From positions 12,967,213-13,031,212 of the forward strand of contig NC_053408.1 of NCBI RefSeq assembly GCF_016859285.1: a stretch of DNA of 64,000 nt, given 5' to 3'. The notes below the pieces were generated by a model. The model searched no databases and was not told the DNA's origin. It saw nothing but the letters and a program-made list of their open reading frames with translations. Within the stretch, counting starts at the first letter, position 1. Every line of letters begins with the position of its first letter. The stretch comes from Xiphias gladius. Taxonomy: Eukaryota; Chordata; Actinopteri; Istiophoriformes; Xiphiidae. Shown here piece after piece: positions 1 through 24,535 of this stretch. Both the position numbers and the translations under genes were made by a program.

Positions 1-3000
1 GTATAATGTGTGCGATGAGGACGAAAGCAACGAGAACGTCGCAGAGCAGATCACGGAAAAAAAATCCAGTCTTTCCGTTTCTCGGTTTCAGGCTATTTTT
101 CCCGGTTTCATAAGCAAGTCCTCAGGAGTGGAAAACAGCATATTGAAAGAGAAATGGAGGGGAGGAGGAGAAAGCTGGATGAAAAAAGAGGGGGGTCTAC
201 GGGGTTATAATCCAACCACCTCCAAAAAAGCCAGTCTTTCTCCTTTTCCTACGCTTTTCACATTTATCATTTCCACGAATGGAGATTTTGTCCAAAATCA
301 GTCTCGGTCATGATGAAGATGCGGCAGATTTGGCCGGTGATGGACGAATTGCTGATAAACATTTGATTTGAATGCGTCCTTTTTCACCGACTCTCCTCCC
401 CCTTTCTTTGGGCTAGTTTTTGCTACGGTGCTAGCACTATAAAGGATTGCAATCGTCAGGCCACGTTGGTAGCAACCATTCCCCACAGACGAGCAAAGAA
501 ATCCCCAATTTCAAAATCGTTTCTTTTTTTTTTTTTTCTTTGCATGCAAATGGTTCCCACCCCCCTCCGGAGCAGAGCTGTGGGCTAGCAGCAGAAGCTA
601 GCTGTCATTAACGACGCATCAAAATAAAACAGGGCTGCTTTAATTTCCCCAAATGCTCGCTCCTCGTATTTCTGCTTTCTTTGGTCGTTCAAGTAAAAGC
701 GACGACGAGTTTGCCCGCGCCGGGAAAAAATATAACCAGAGTACGAAAAATCTTAAAAAACGAACGAGGAAGTGTAAAGAAAGCAGGCCGCGTTTTAATA
801 TTTTTTTTACTCATTTTCCTCCGGAGACGCCATTTTTGAAGGCGGCTGGCCGCTGTCCGTCCTCCCTCTCCCCCTCTCTATCTCGCCGCTGAGACTCATT
901 CAGTGTCTGCGGTGACCTCCATTCACCGGCCCCTCAGTCTTCCAGCAAGCCCTGCATGCTTTTCCACGTTTTCATCTAATTGTTAGGCTAATTATTACTT
1001 TAGACTACATTTTCCACGAAGAGAAAATATTCAGCCGTTTGTCTTAAACGCCGCGATTGGCTGGGACGCATTCGAGTGCAGAATATTTCCAGTAATAACC
1101 GGGTTCATATAGGCCTTCCGCAGTCACTTTGCAAATTCACATCCAAATTGTGCAGCCTGTTTGAGAGACAGTCACATTTCCTGCCTCCAGTCAGATGCTC
1201 AGTTAATTAAATAGGGCTGCAGTTTGTCTATGATCAGTGGCATGCAAATACGGGGTATTTTTTTTTTATATTTGCCACAGTTCTTAAAGATACCAAGACT
1301 TGTTTAGGCCTTTTCCCCTCCTAATTCTCATAATTTGGAGAACCTGTCTGTCAGACCCCATGTGCATTTAATTTGTACGCCAGCAGATGGCACTCTGGGT
1401 TATATGGTCATTATAAAGGAGGAGGGATGACTGGGAGCTGAAGCTGGGAGATGCTTTGCTCTTGTTCATATTTCACATTTTTGGTGTTAGACTGTAGATC
1501 TGATCAGGGTTTTCTGAGACGCTGTAATTGGCGTAACCATCGTATTAACCGTAGTCATTATCTCCGTCAGGTAAGATAAGGTAATAGAAGGGCCGAAATA
1601 GGTTAACAGGCATTGGCTAGTTAGTGTTGCTGAATGTAAATGCGTTCCCTTTTGTTTACAGGTAATAATAATGCACACATTCTAGAGGCTCGTTTGTCCA
1701 GGATTCATTATTGTGTGTATACGAGTATTTGCTGCTCTCTAGTGGTAGGCTTCAAATGTGCAACCACAACCCTGTAAACACTTGACAGCAGCAGTTGCTG
1801 CAACATTTTATTAATTTGAATTGTGTACTTTTTGAGGCACTGTGTCATATGTGCAAAACATGGGATACAAAGTGTCTAAATATAAAATGCACAGGGGACA
1901 CATCTTGTACCTCTTTATTGTGCTGATTAAAAAATTCAAAAACACTTGATTTTTGCATCTCTACATCACTCACTTATTTTCCCTGTGCCATAATGAATGA
2001 GATGTAATTTTAGAAAATAAAATGCTGCAGTGACATATCATATTTTGTTTGATTGAGGAAGACTTGCTCAAAAATTTAAATTTAAAATCCACCAAGGTTA
2101 ACTTTAACACATAGGTTAACTTTATATATCATTTGCCAAATTATTTTACATTTTATTTAATAAAAATGGGATTGACATCTGAAAAAACTGATATTTATAA
2201 TCATTAGACCTTGATGACCCATAAATATCAATAAACTCTATATTCTAAGAATTGGTCTTACCTAGGGTGTTGGGAGTATCTCAGTGTTGAAGAGAATTAA
2301 TGTCTGTGCTACAAATATATAGGAAATATCTCAAGAAATCAATGTGACCAATTTTTTTTTCTCATTTTCAGTTGAATTTATAATATAATCATGAAATACC
2401 ATGGAGTACATGTGGTCATTGTTCTGAATTGCTGTCATTTCTTCTAACTTTGCTTAGTTGCTGGTGCTAAATATGATGGAAGATAAAACATTTTTTTGTA
2501 TTTTACTATGTTCAGAAAAAACTATTTCATATGCCTTGACAGTTGTACAATTATAATTATAATATATTGTTAAGATTTATTTATTTATGTTTTTATTTAT
2601 CCAACAGTAAAAAGCTATATCCATGTAAATGAACTAGCAGATGTGCTCTGCAAAGGTTTGTCGTTGTATAAGGAAAAACCTTTGACGGTGGGACAAGAAG
2701 TTAGTTTAGTAAACCCCAAAATGAAAGGTTGTTTCTCAAATGTATGATCTGTTAGAACTACACACTCTGGTCAGGATGAATTCAAAATAAGAAACAAATC
2801 TTTGTCCCTGTGGGGATTAACATCACTCATGCTACCGCCATCTGCTTATATTTTGTATATTTAAAAGCATCAAAATTATCGATTATTTCTAGAATATTAG
2901 TTGCATCTTTTCTGACGTCATGCTCAATGCTAGTTCAACATTTTATTGGTTAAACAAATGCCACAACTATCAGCTTGACCTCTTGAGCCAACAATACCTT

Positions 3001-3497
3001 CTAAAACAAACTCAGGCTCCCCAGTCTCTTTTCAGGGAGAAGCCCTCTGCCAGCTCCCCTGTAGTGAGTATTTTAGATGCACTATGAGGCCTTTGTAATG
3101 CATAATACTTGACTCAAAAGGCCATCCATCTGCATAGTCATTGGAAGGAGAATAAAACAAAAGACAGGAATTAAGGAACTCTCAAATTACTTAAATTATG
3201 TTGCTTGATGAACATAAATGGGACAGAAAAACGAAGAGAAACGGGCGAAGACGCAAAATGTAAACATGTAATAAATAGTAAAACTAGTCTTGAGTAATAT
3301 CTTGCATGTGATAATTTTTTCTCATCAGATCCCCTTGACTTCTACTTTTCTCAAGCTTATCATACAGTCACTGTGCATGCTCCCCCCTCCCTCCCTGCTC
3401 TGTCTGTCCCTCCATCTCTGTTACCAATCTGTAACCATACTTGACTGCAACCCTTGCAGCAGCACACCTCCACAAACTGCAGCTCGCTGCTGTCAAA
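1..3497. other. gene-free stretch, left edge of window
   Basis: I see no convincing protein-coding exon here. The first 1.2 kb is comparatively rich in CpG and GC (for example around 560-960) and could be a promoter or 5' untranslated exon of the neighbouring small gene or of a gene beyond the left edge. From about 1.9 kb the sequence turns AT-rich and looks like ordinary intron or intergenic DNA. Short open frames in this stretch have no recognisable domains and no consistent splice borders. Confidence 0.5.
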
Positions 3498-4558
3498 ATG
3501 CCAGATTATTTCGAAGCTGTGCCAGCATCATGCCAGGTAATCAAAGAGGACGTTGACAAATGGTGAGTTCTGACAGGAATAATGTACCATTGTAGATGCT
3601 AAAAATGGTATTTACACAAATGTACGTGTACATTCAAAATCTGAAATGAGTAATTACATTTTCTCTGGCCAATGTGATAGTCTTTGCACTTACAGAATGT
3701 CTTTGTATAACTCTGTGCCCTCAAGGACTATTCATTAACTGTGTTTGGGTTTCAGTTAAATACTAGTCACATTCCATTAAATCCTTTTGGCCATTCACAG
3801 TCATCGCTTACTGAGTTCTGTGCATGTCTTCCAATGTATTCATATTAACTTCTCATCTGGGCTCAACATGTACGAGCGCCTGCGGGGAGATCACTAACTC
3901 TAAATGGGGTTCAAGTAGAACACTTGGTCACAACTTTAGGTAAATCCACTCTACATCACAGGACGGAGGGAAACGACATTTACAGGGGGCCCTTACGCTA
4001 ACGTGAGACGTCTTGAGAAGCGTAAATAGACCTGAGGTTTAAAATTAGGCTTCCACATGTGTGACCTATTGCAGAGGACCAGCACATTCCAGGCTGCCGG
4101 TTCGTGTTACGTGCGCGCAAGGAGCGACAGCCGTTTGGTGCGTGCCCACGTGCAGCGGTGATTAGTGGCAGTGGAGCTGCTGTACAGATTACTCGCTCGT
4201 GCTCTCGCGCTGCACCGAGTGCAGATAAAAGCAGCTGTGGAGGTTCGGGTTGAAATGCATACATATTGAAATAATCCCCTGGGTGCACATGTAGATTAAA
4301 TTTAGAGTAAATTTAGAGATATTCCCTATGTGTTATTATACTGATGTCTCCACATTTACATAAAGCAATTTGCACAATTTTAACCGAAACGCTGTTATAT
4401 GTCAAAGGGGATAACCCAGCTGTATGTGGAGAGAGTGCTAAGATTGTTTCATAAATCTGGCTTTGTGTTTCAGTGTCAGAGAGAAGGGAGTGGAGCACTG
4501 TAAAGATCTGATAGATGCCTTCCAGGCCTGTGTAAAAACCCTGTCTGAGGGATCATAA
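3498..4558 (+). CDS. small twin-CX9C protein, COX17-like
   Basis: Two exons, 3498-3562 and 4474-4558, join in phase (a split Cys codon, donor gtgagt, acceptor tttcag) to encode 49 residues starting MPDYFEAVPAS. The product has two CX9C motifs, each two cysteines nine residues apart, separated by eight residues. That is the exact spacing of the COX17 helical hairpin, and the segment CVREKGVEHC resembles CIIEKGEEHC of COX17. The intron falls at the second cysteine of the first motif. COX17 delivers copper to cytochrome c oxidase in the mitochondrial intermembrane space. The Cys-Cys pair that holds copper in COX17 is absent here; the residues before the first motif read VPAS. A polyadenylation signal lies 22 bases after the stop, which supports a real gene. 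The start is the only ATG after an in-frame stop. It may be a diverged paralogue rather than the true COX17, and function is unproven. Confidence 0.6.
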
Positions 4559-4579
4559 CACATCAGGAAAATACATCTT

Positions 4580-4585
4580 AATAAA
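4580..4585 (+). terminator. polyadenylation signal of the COX17-like gene
   Basis: A perfect AATAAA hexamer lies about 22 bases downstream of the TAA stop. This would give a very short 3' untranslated region and supports the gene ending here. Confidence 0.5.
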
Positions 4586-6937
4586 ATGTAAGTTCACACA
4601 AATAACTACAAACTACTATCACTGTTTTTTCCCCTGTATAAAGAGTAAAAAAACAACAATAAAACAAAGGTCATGTGGTCTTGCACAGATAGTCAGTGCT
4701 TGTAAACCAGAATAACAGTCTCTAAAAGCTACAAAACCATCAACTGTGGTGCTAATCAGGCACTGACAAACAGGCAAACACAAAGACATGATGTCAAAAC
4801 TCATTAAATGATACTCTTTGTGCACGATTTCTTGCAGTTAATACTGTGGTGATTCTTTGGGTTTTATTCTATTTAAAAGCTATATTCTTGACATTTTGTC
4901 ACATATCTTTACTGGTTTGGCTAGCAGATAACCAAGAATGCCATCAGTGAGTTTATTAGGAGATAAACGCTGAGGCTTATGGAGGATCATTTTAACTAGA
5001 ATTAGACTAAAATTAAAAAGGGAAATGAAAATTGAAGGAGGAAATGGAAAATAAACAAGTATTATGAACTTTCCTAACTCTGACAAATCCCATGTGGTTC
5101 TATTCCATATTTTTATTTTACATAATTCTGCAGAAACTATAGCGTGAATATACCTTTGACGCCGCATTGTATTGTATTGCATCATATAGCATCTGCATGA
5201 TTTGAATCACATAATTCTGCTTCTTTTCCATCTTTTTTTTTTTTTGATCACAGCTTCACTTTATCAAAGTCCTTCACTTTCCCAGCATTCCCCTCCTTGC
5301 TTATTGCATTGGACTGAACCATCTGAAAAACTGAAGAGGGGGTGATGATATTAAACTGCGGATACTATATGCTTCTGTGAATGTGATCTTCTTCTTTCAT
5401 GAATGTTATAATTCTATTATGGACTATGTTATAAAACCGGTTATCCATTCACTGTAAATTGTTATGCACAAAAATACACAATACAACAACATTTCCACCC
5501 ACAGTATATATATATATATTGTTTTGGGGTTCTTTTTAGTAATCACAGATGTTATTATTCAGCAATTTTTGTGATGTTCTTGATTTATTAGATGCACTGG
5601 TTGCTGGAACCTCTCCACTGGCCGAGCATAGGCTTCTTCTGGAGTAGTTGCTCTTAATGGAATTAAGAACAGCTTGTTAATCTCTGCCTAATCCTCACAT
5701 TAGTACCTGCACCGAGCAGTTTAATGTCAGTTTTCCAGTCTGAGCTCCGGCAATGAGTGTGGGGATTGTGGGAATGCACAAAAATTTGACTGGAGAAAAG
5801 ACCTGGAAAAGAAGTGTGTCTGGAGTTAGTTTTCCTGTTCTCTGTGTAGATGGGAGGAAAAGTTGTTTACCCACAAGATGTATGTTATAAAATAACCTCC
5901 CTTGTATTTCTGGAGCGCAGACTGATCCTGGTGCTGTCAACTGGAAGGAGAGATTCAGGTCCAAGCTTTGGAGAGACAGAATTCACATGAAGGAGTGTAG
6001 TTAGTATTTGGACATTCATTTGTAAAAGAAAACTAAGGTATTAGGTATGCAGGTTTATGGATAAGGCAAACTTCATTCTGTTCTCAAAACCTACCACTGC
6101 AGACGAAGAAGTTTTGTCCTACTTTTCCCTTCCCTATCTCTTCTTGTTGGACTCTCTTGTTCCCTGCAATCTTTTATTTAAAATACTGCGTGTGGAAAAC
6201 CAAACAAAGCATGGTTTTTACAGTGTACCTGTCTTCAATGTTTATTTTCTCTTAAGGTAAGAAGACCATTTTCTCCTGCAAGGTGTGTCGTTCACAGCAC
6301 TGACGTAGCCCTACTTATTTTCATTGCACTGAAGTATTTTGATTTTAAAAGACCATAAGAACAAACCAGAAGATAGTAGAATGATTATCTTTCCTTTCTA
6401 TTTCTGCTCCATGGTTGGAGACAAATCCTTCTGGCTGCGTGCAAATCAACCAGCTAGGCGCAGATGAAGATGGGCTTTGGGGAATTATCCACCCACACAC
6501 AACATTTCAAATTGAGATTTTAGAGATTTTTCAAGGCACTTTACAGATGATACATTCAAATGTCCCACTTACTCTCTGTCTCTCTCTTTTTAAAAAAAAT
6601 AAAAATATCATATCTGTGCTAGTCATTTGAAACAGCACCACTTCCTCTCCAGATGAGGAGGTGGGTTGGGTCACCCTTCTTTAAGGAGCTGTGCTCATCA
6701 TAAATACTTTTTAGAGTGGGTTTCAGTGAGGTTTAAATGTCCCATGGCCTACATTGATTTGAAGGCTTTTTATGGGGCACTATGGGCAGTTAAATGGAAT
6801 TTGGCCATCATTATTTTTTGTTTATTTTCACCTGTGCTTTTCTTACTGTGACAGGTCTTAAGTGGCAATCAGCAAATATTAAATGAGGACACAGAAATGA
6901 ACCTCTACGTGAAGCCGTCTTAAGATACATTTGCTAT
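4586..6937. other. gene-free intergenic stretch
   Basis: AT-rich sequence with a short TA repeat near 5506-5519 and scattered poly-T runs. I found no exon with both splice sites and a recognisable product. Confidence 0.5.
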
Positions 6938-6938
6938 T

Positions 6939-7677
6939 AGTGTTTGAAAGCAACTGATTACAATTTCTCAAGTACTGCCCTAAAGTATAATTTTAAAATA
7001 CTTATACTTTACTTGAATATTTTCTATTTTATGCTATTGCATACTTCTACTCCACTACATTTCAGGAGGAAGTAATTCACATTTTTAAATCACTACATTT
7101 ATTTGACAGCTATTAAAAGTTACTTTAAACATTAAGATTTTACATACGATACAAAAAATATGGTCATTTTATGATGTATGATGCATTTTTATAGATTAAA
7201 ATAGTGTGTGTGTGTGTGTGTGTGGGAGGGGGGGGTGCAGTCAGGTCCTTTTGTAAAAGTAGAAATTCCACAATGTAAAAATACTCCATTACAAGTAAAA
7301 AGTCCAACTACTCATTAAACACAATGGTCCCTTTCAGGGTGTTATATTTATCATGTATTATTGTTTCATTATTATAAATGCTTTACGCAATGTTTTTACA
7401 TTACACTTGGTTAAGGTGGAGTTATTTTTAATTACATTACATACTCCTGGGTAGTTTCATCTTTAACAATGCACTGTAATGTATAACTTTATTATATGTT
7501 TTGCATGTAAAATATGGATCTGAAAAGTAGCAATAGTTAGCAAATAAATGTAGCGAAGTAAAAAGTAAAATATGTAACCCTTAAATGTAGTGGTGTAGAA
7601 GAACAAAGTAGCAGAAAAAAAAAAGAATTTGCTTAAGTAAAGTATTTGAGTAAATGAACTAGTTACTCTCGAACACT
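6939..7677. mobile_element. MITE-like non-autonomous DNA transposon, probably hAT type
   Basis: The ends form an imperfect terminal inverted repeat. The left end reads AGTGTTTGAAAGCAACT (from 6939) and the right end, read on the other strand, AGTGTTCGAGAGTAACT (7677 down to 7661), about 14 of 17 identical. Inside is the AT-rich text rich in TACTT, TTACTC and AAGTA words that is typical of a very common fish repeat. There is no transposase frame. A TG microsatellite sits in the middle. The hAT assignment rests on the end motif and on memory of similar fish repeats, so it is an inference. Confidence 0.5.
7204..7224. repeat. (TG)n microsatellite
   Basis: About ten uninterrupted TG units inside the MITE-like element, followed by a G-rich run. 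Confidence 0.9.
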
Positions 7678-7849
7678 GGTAATGGTGTATTTTTCTGTAT
7701 TTTTCAATTCTCCGTGCTACAAAGTTATGCTACACCTCGGATTTTTTACTTCATATCATCATATTCATAATCAGATTGAAAACAAAAACACCACCTATGG
7801 GACACCAGTGATTCTGAGAGGCCAGAGCTGTTTCACCCCAGCATCCCCC

Positions 7850-8700
7850 AAACAAGCAGCGTCCCATCCGCTGCCTCTGGCGATGCTTACAAATGTCTTT
7901 CCTAATAATACTGAGGGAGGTGCCCGCAGCAGCTCTCGGGGCCCACAGTGTGGCCGGTGCCGAGGTGAATGCAGAGATAAGCGTATTTTGAGGAGGGTGA
8001 TCAGGAGGAGGAGGAGGAGGAGGAGGAGGGCGGGGAAGAGAGGAGAGAGGATGGAGAGGGAGTGGGACCCGGATGCTGATGCGAGTGAGACGAAGGAAGG
8101 AAGAGGAGAGAGAAAATATCGATTTACGGCAAGAAAACCGAAGGGAGTATAATACAGGGGGGCCTTTACCCTGCGTGAACTATAATCAGAAGCGAGGAGG
8201 GGAATAAGGCAGCCGGTAGTAGTGCGGGCCGATCTCTGTGTTTTGTTTTTTTTTCACCTGTGTATCCGCCGGTGAGGGAGGAGGACACGCCAAAGGAGAG
8301 AGGAGAAGATGCTGTGATCCGCTACTTGCAGGGATGTAGAGAGGGAGAGACGGGGAGAGAGACAGGGAGGGGGAGGACTACGCCACGCTAAAGATGGTTG
8401 TTGTGCGAGGAATACGCGTTTCACCTCGAAATATTGTGAGAATGTGGCGGCCGTCCGATGAATCTTACCGTTTGGCGATGCCCAGAAACTTCAGGAGGTG
8501 TCGGTTTTTTTGACAGGCGGCGCGAGCGACACGGCCGTTGGTCAAGGCGTTGAGGCTAACTCAAGCTAGCCTCGCTGCTGTGTGGGAGAGCGGCGGCGAG
8601 GCTAAAATAGCATGTTGTTGCACCTGTAAAATAGGCCTGACAGAGAGAATAAAATTGATGTAATTTCCACTGCTAAAAATCCACTTCACGTATTTGACAT
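7850..8700 (+). promoter_or_regulatory. GC/CpG-rich promoter and 5' UTR region of brsk1
   Basis: This stretch is much richer in G, C and CpG than its surroundings. It contains a purine-rich GGA repeat and ends about 650 bases before the first coding exon of brsk1. It is the most likely promoter and 5' untranslated region of that gene. No TATA box or exact start site can be assigned from sequence alone. The open frame through the GGA repeat (poly-Arg) is not considered coding. Confidence 0.5.
8003..8030. repeat. (GGA)n microsatellite
   Basis: About nine GGA units within the GC-rich region upstream of brsk1. Confidence 0.85.
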
Positions 8701-9295
8701 TTTGTTGGTAGACTCAACCACCGAATGACATTTATCTTCTCAGCCGGCGTGAAAAAAACTGCTCGTTTTAAGGCTATATAACGTTAAACGTTACTCTGCG
8801 ATAATTTTCTTATTAACCGTCATATATAGTTAACGTCATACATTTAACAAAGTGCAAGTTATACAAATAAACTAATGTACAGAAGTAAAACTCATTAGTT
8901 TTCCTACCTTGTCATGTTTATCTTTGGGGTAGTGGTGGTTATTTAACGCATAAAACAGCCCAGTAACTTAATGTCATTTCAGTTTCTCTGCTTTAGTCTA
9001 CCACTAGCCAGCTGTTTTCGTTAAATATCAACGTTATACATGTTTACCGTGCTTCAGAACAAAAAAAAAAAAGCAAAGCTACTTAGCTATGTTTATTAAC
9101 CAGGTTTAGATGAGGAATGTTCATTTATCATCCAGATCAGCGACGGTTTGCATTTTTTTACATGTTCACCCAGTAACTTCAGAGTAGCAGTGTTATCACT
9201 GAAATAAAAGGTAGTCGTTCGTCTAAGTTGAGCACCATCTTGTATCCCACAATAACTTCTGTATAAGCTGTATAATATCCAAGTAATTGCAATAG

Positions 9296-21114
<11,819 letters not shown>

Positions 21115-21837
21115 GATAAAAGTGAGACCATGCAGCAGGATGCCTGAACTACACCAGAAAGAAGACAGTATAACTTCATCTCAAAGTATCCCTGCAAGCC
21201 ATGAGCTACTCTTAATCGTCCTTGAAGTTATTGAAGGTGCTTGAACATAGCGAGGATTGAGCGTTTCCCCCATCATGCTTTTTTTTTTCCAACTCGACGT
21301 TCTCTTGATCATTTGGATCACCAGGATTCCTACCCTTAAATGAGAAAGAAGTGTTAGGGAAACACCCTTTAATGAAAAAAAATAATATGTGAATGAGCAG
21401 AGTGGTATCCATCATAGATACAGCTTCACATATCAAACTAGCAATTTGAAGTGCTAATGTGCATGCCAGTTAGCAAATCAGCTGCTAAAGGATGCTGACA
21501 TGATCAGATAGGCTAGTCTACCATATCATTGTAATACAGTATCTGACACCAAAAAGAAATAATAGTCTTGTGATGGTTCTCAAGATTACTCTTAAAATTA
21601 ACCAGTGCACTCATCACTATCAAGCAACACGCAATTACCTATCCATACTAAGACATATAGATGTATCTCAGCAGATGAACCCTAAAGAGTTAGCAACCTG
21701 CTACCTTTCCAGTGAGTGCTGACTAGCTGAACAAAAGGTCCTGAATTTCTCAGGAGAAACAACATCCTGGAAATCCAGCACTGTCTTCTCCTGAGGTAAA
21801 GAAAACCAACAAAGTAAGCTAAGTAAGTGAATGTGAA

Positions 21838-21843
21838 AATAAA
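21838..21843 (+). terminator. candidate polyadenylation signal of brsk1
   Basis: AATAAA about 720 bases after the brsk1 stop. A second AATAAA occurs near 22299, so the 3' untranslated region could extend to about 22.3 kb. Confidence 0.35.
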
Positions 21844-24299
21844 TATTTTTTTATTTAGTTTTTATTTATGTTTACATATTTCTTTTGAAGATGTCAGTAG
21901 CACAGTGATAGCAGTAAAGACAGTAACTGAAAACACTCTGCAGTGTTAGAAAGGGGAAGCTGACCAGTTGCTTTTTGGCAGGCATTTGTTTCAAGTTAAA
22001 GGTTTTGATTCTTTTGTATTTTCTTTTTACTCAGAGACAGTATGAAACAATGCAGCTAAGATTTTCGCATTGGACCCCTGTTGCTCTGAAGAAAAGTATT
22101 TTTGATTTGAACAGAAATATGAACATTATTATATGGGAAAAAAAACACTATACGTGAATAGTTTCATGAACCTCATCACAGCTGTTTGTGCCCAGATTGA
22201 ATGAGAAGAGCATTCCTGACCTGTGGATCAAACAGAAGCCACCTTTCTTGTCGAGCTTGTCTCCTATTGCCATAGTATTCACGTACTGACTCAGAACAAA
22301 ATAAAACGAAAAGAAAAAAAAAATACACAAAAGAAATTCATCAATGGACATTTTCATAATGCCGGACTTTAAAGGCTTGCGATGTCAGTTCCTTGTTGAA
22401 TAGGACTTCAGAATGGGAAGCAAGCAAAGAGTGTCCTAACCCCACGCTCCTCAGTTCAGTGTTCACCAACAAGCCAAGTAGTCCATCACTGCACCCACGC
22501 TCATCACAGAGAGTCGCTCCCTTCAACAAACAGACGTAGCAGCTCAGACAGTCATGTATTACTCCTGTACTCTTTCAGACTAGTCGATGTTCATCACCAG
22601 TCTTCCATACAGCACAATATGCAACAAAAGTGCAGAATGTTTTCAGAGAGATACACAGTGCTACAGTTGTTTATTTTAATGGTATTTTTTTGTTTTTATA
22701 TTTGTCCACTTATCTATCCATCTATTTATTTTTATTTATCTATTTATATATTTATTTGGTCACATGGTTGTTTGTGTCAGGTATTTGTTTACAAACTAGA
22801 TTTTATGCCAACAGAAATATATCAAGAGCCAATTCAAGAAACCTGTTCTATTTCATTTCTCATTACCCACTCTTTTTGAGCGCTTTGATAGCAGTGCTGA
22901 CAAGTCCTACTTCTCTAGTGATCTTTGTTTATAGCTCACATCTCTTTTATCACGCTTATCTCTGTTAACTGTAATGTGTGTGTGAGACGGGTGGATAAAG
23001 GCTGATGGAGAGTGAGCTGAAAACTTTGCAGCTGATGCATTTTGAGCTGAGTAGGTACAGAGATTTTGACTTACCCAAGAATATTAAATTAATTAACATT
23101 GCCTAGCCCTAACAGGCACATAATTTATCTCACGTGCATTGAATGCTTGCTAGTTCGCTTCATCTCTTGCTTTTATGCCTTGTCCCTTTGACCTGTCTGT
23201 CTGCCTCTCAACCTGTTGTGTAGCCATCGTCACAAGAGACACTGTACGAAGTTGTTTGCCTCACTGTCCGTACACACTTTATGATTGCTCACCATCATCA
23301 GTTTCATCTGTCTCATCACCACATCACCTTCACTTTCATTGGCCCAACTCTGGCTAAGATTGTAAACTATTCTCCATTCATAAGGGTCAGTAGAATAAGG
23401 TGTTTAAAAAAAGAAATGTCTGTATCATAATTTAAATATAAAAAGTGCACTATTATAACTATTGCCTGTGATAAAAAGAACAATTATGATTGAATTGATG
23501 GTCAAAATAAAGAGAGATCCACCTTATTGTTATGGTTACAATAATAAACCCTAAATTCATGTGTGTGTATTTAGTTTCTGGGTTAAAATGGTGTGTGTTC
23601 ATTTTAAGTGGCTGTTTAGTTTACCTTGCAGTAATGCTGAGAAGGTTGCAGCATAAAATAGTTTCACTATTCGGCATAAGCATTATTTGTATTATTTGCT
23701 GTAACATCAAATAATATAAAAATAACATGAACCCAAATGGTCACTATTCTCAGACACGATAAAAAAATAGCAAAGTAACTCTGAAATTAAGCACAAAAGT
23801 TCATTCTTGACCTTGGACAAAGTAATTTGGCAAAAAAAAAAAAAAAAAAATGCTCAAGCTCGACTTACTACGTTTTCCTGGAGATTTCGATCATCTTATG
23901 ATGTTCCTTGACAAATGGAGTTTTTCCACATCAGAAAACCTACCATTATAACACGATTGCTAAGGAAGATCCTGAAAAGCAGTTGAAAGCTCCAGAAGAA
24001 TCTCGTAAATAGGCTTAAGATTTTTTTTTTTTTTTGTCAGGACTGGAAATGTGTACAATACTCATATATTGGCGTTATTCATCACAGTATCAAATATAAA
24101 AATGACATTGTAACAAGAAAAGCTTGGCATTATTTTTTAATTTTACTATAGAAAACAGGTAAGCTACGTGACGGATTTGTTAATGAATTTATGGGAAAAT
24201 ATGATAACCACGCGTTAAAAACACCGTATATTCCATGGAAGGTCAAATAAGTTATTACTTTTCTCATAGGTTATTGACATGAGCTTTCATACTCCCTCC
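21844..24299. other. gene-free stretch between brsk1 and cpt1c
   Basis: AT-rich sequence, possibly including the distal 3' UTR of brsk1 up to about 22.3 kb. It has a TATT-rich low-complexity stretch near 22.70-22.76 kb and poly-A/T runs at 23832-23851 and 24021-24036. No supported exon was seen. Confidence 0.5.
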
Positions 24300-24535
24300 G
24301 GTTAAACGCGAAAGCCTGGCATCAGAGAACTCACTGCCTCTGCGTGAATGCGAGGTTTCCCATAGTCTGTGAAGTCAGCATCGGCCCCTTCCAGGCGAGC
24401 TTCTGTTGCGGTTCAGGCGAGGGACGAGAGGAGGGCCGACCCCACAGCACCGGCCGCTTGGTCGACTTCAGAAGTTAACAATTCGTTCCCGTGTCTCTGG
24501 GTCCCCGACATTTCTGTTCCCGTAAACAACAACAG
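24300..24535 (+). promoter_or_regulatory. CpG-rich promoter and non-coding first exon of the cpt1 gene
   Basis: A short GC- and CpG-rich island ends at a good splice donor (aacaacag followed by gtatgc, exon end 24535). CPT1 genes commonly have an untranslated first exon, and the next supported exon downstream on this strand is the cpt1 start exon at 28281. The transcription start is not resolved. Confidence 0.5.

Noticed and set aside
7682-8152. 156-codon open frame ending in poly-Arg
   Set aside because: It runs through a GGA microsatellite and CpG-rich promoter sequence, with no domain or splice evidence. It looks like low-complexity chance.
22619-22968. Tyr/Ile/Leu-rich open frames
   Set aside because: They arise from TATT/TATC low-complexity sequence with no supporting features.
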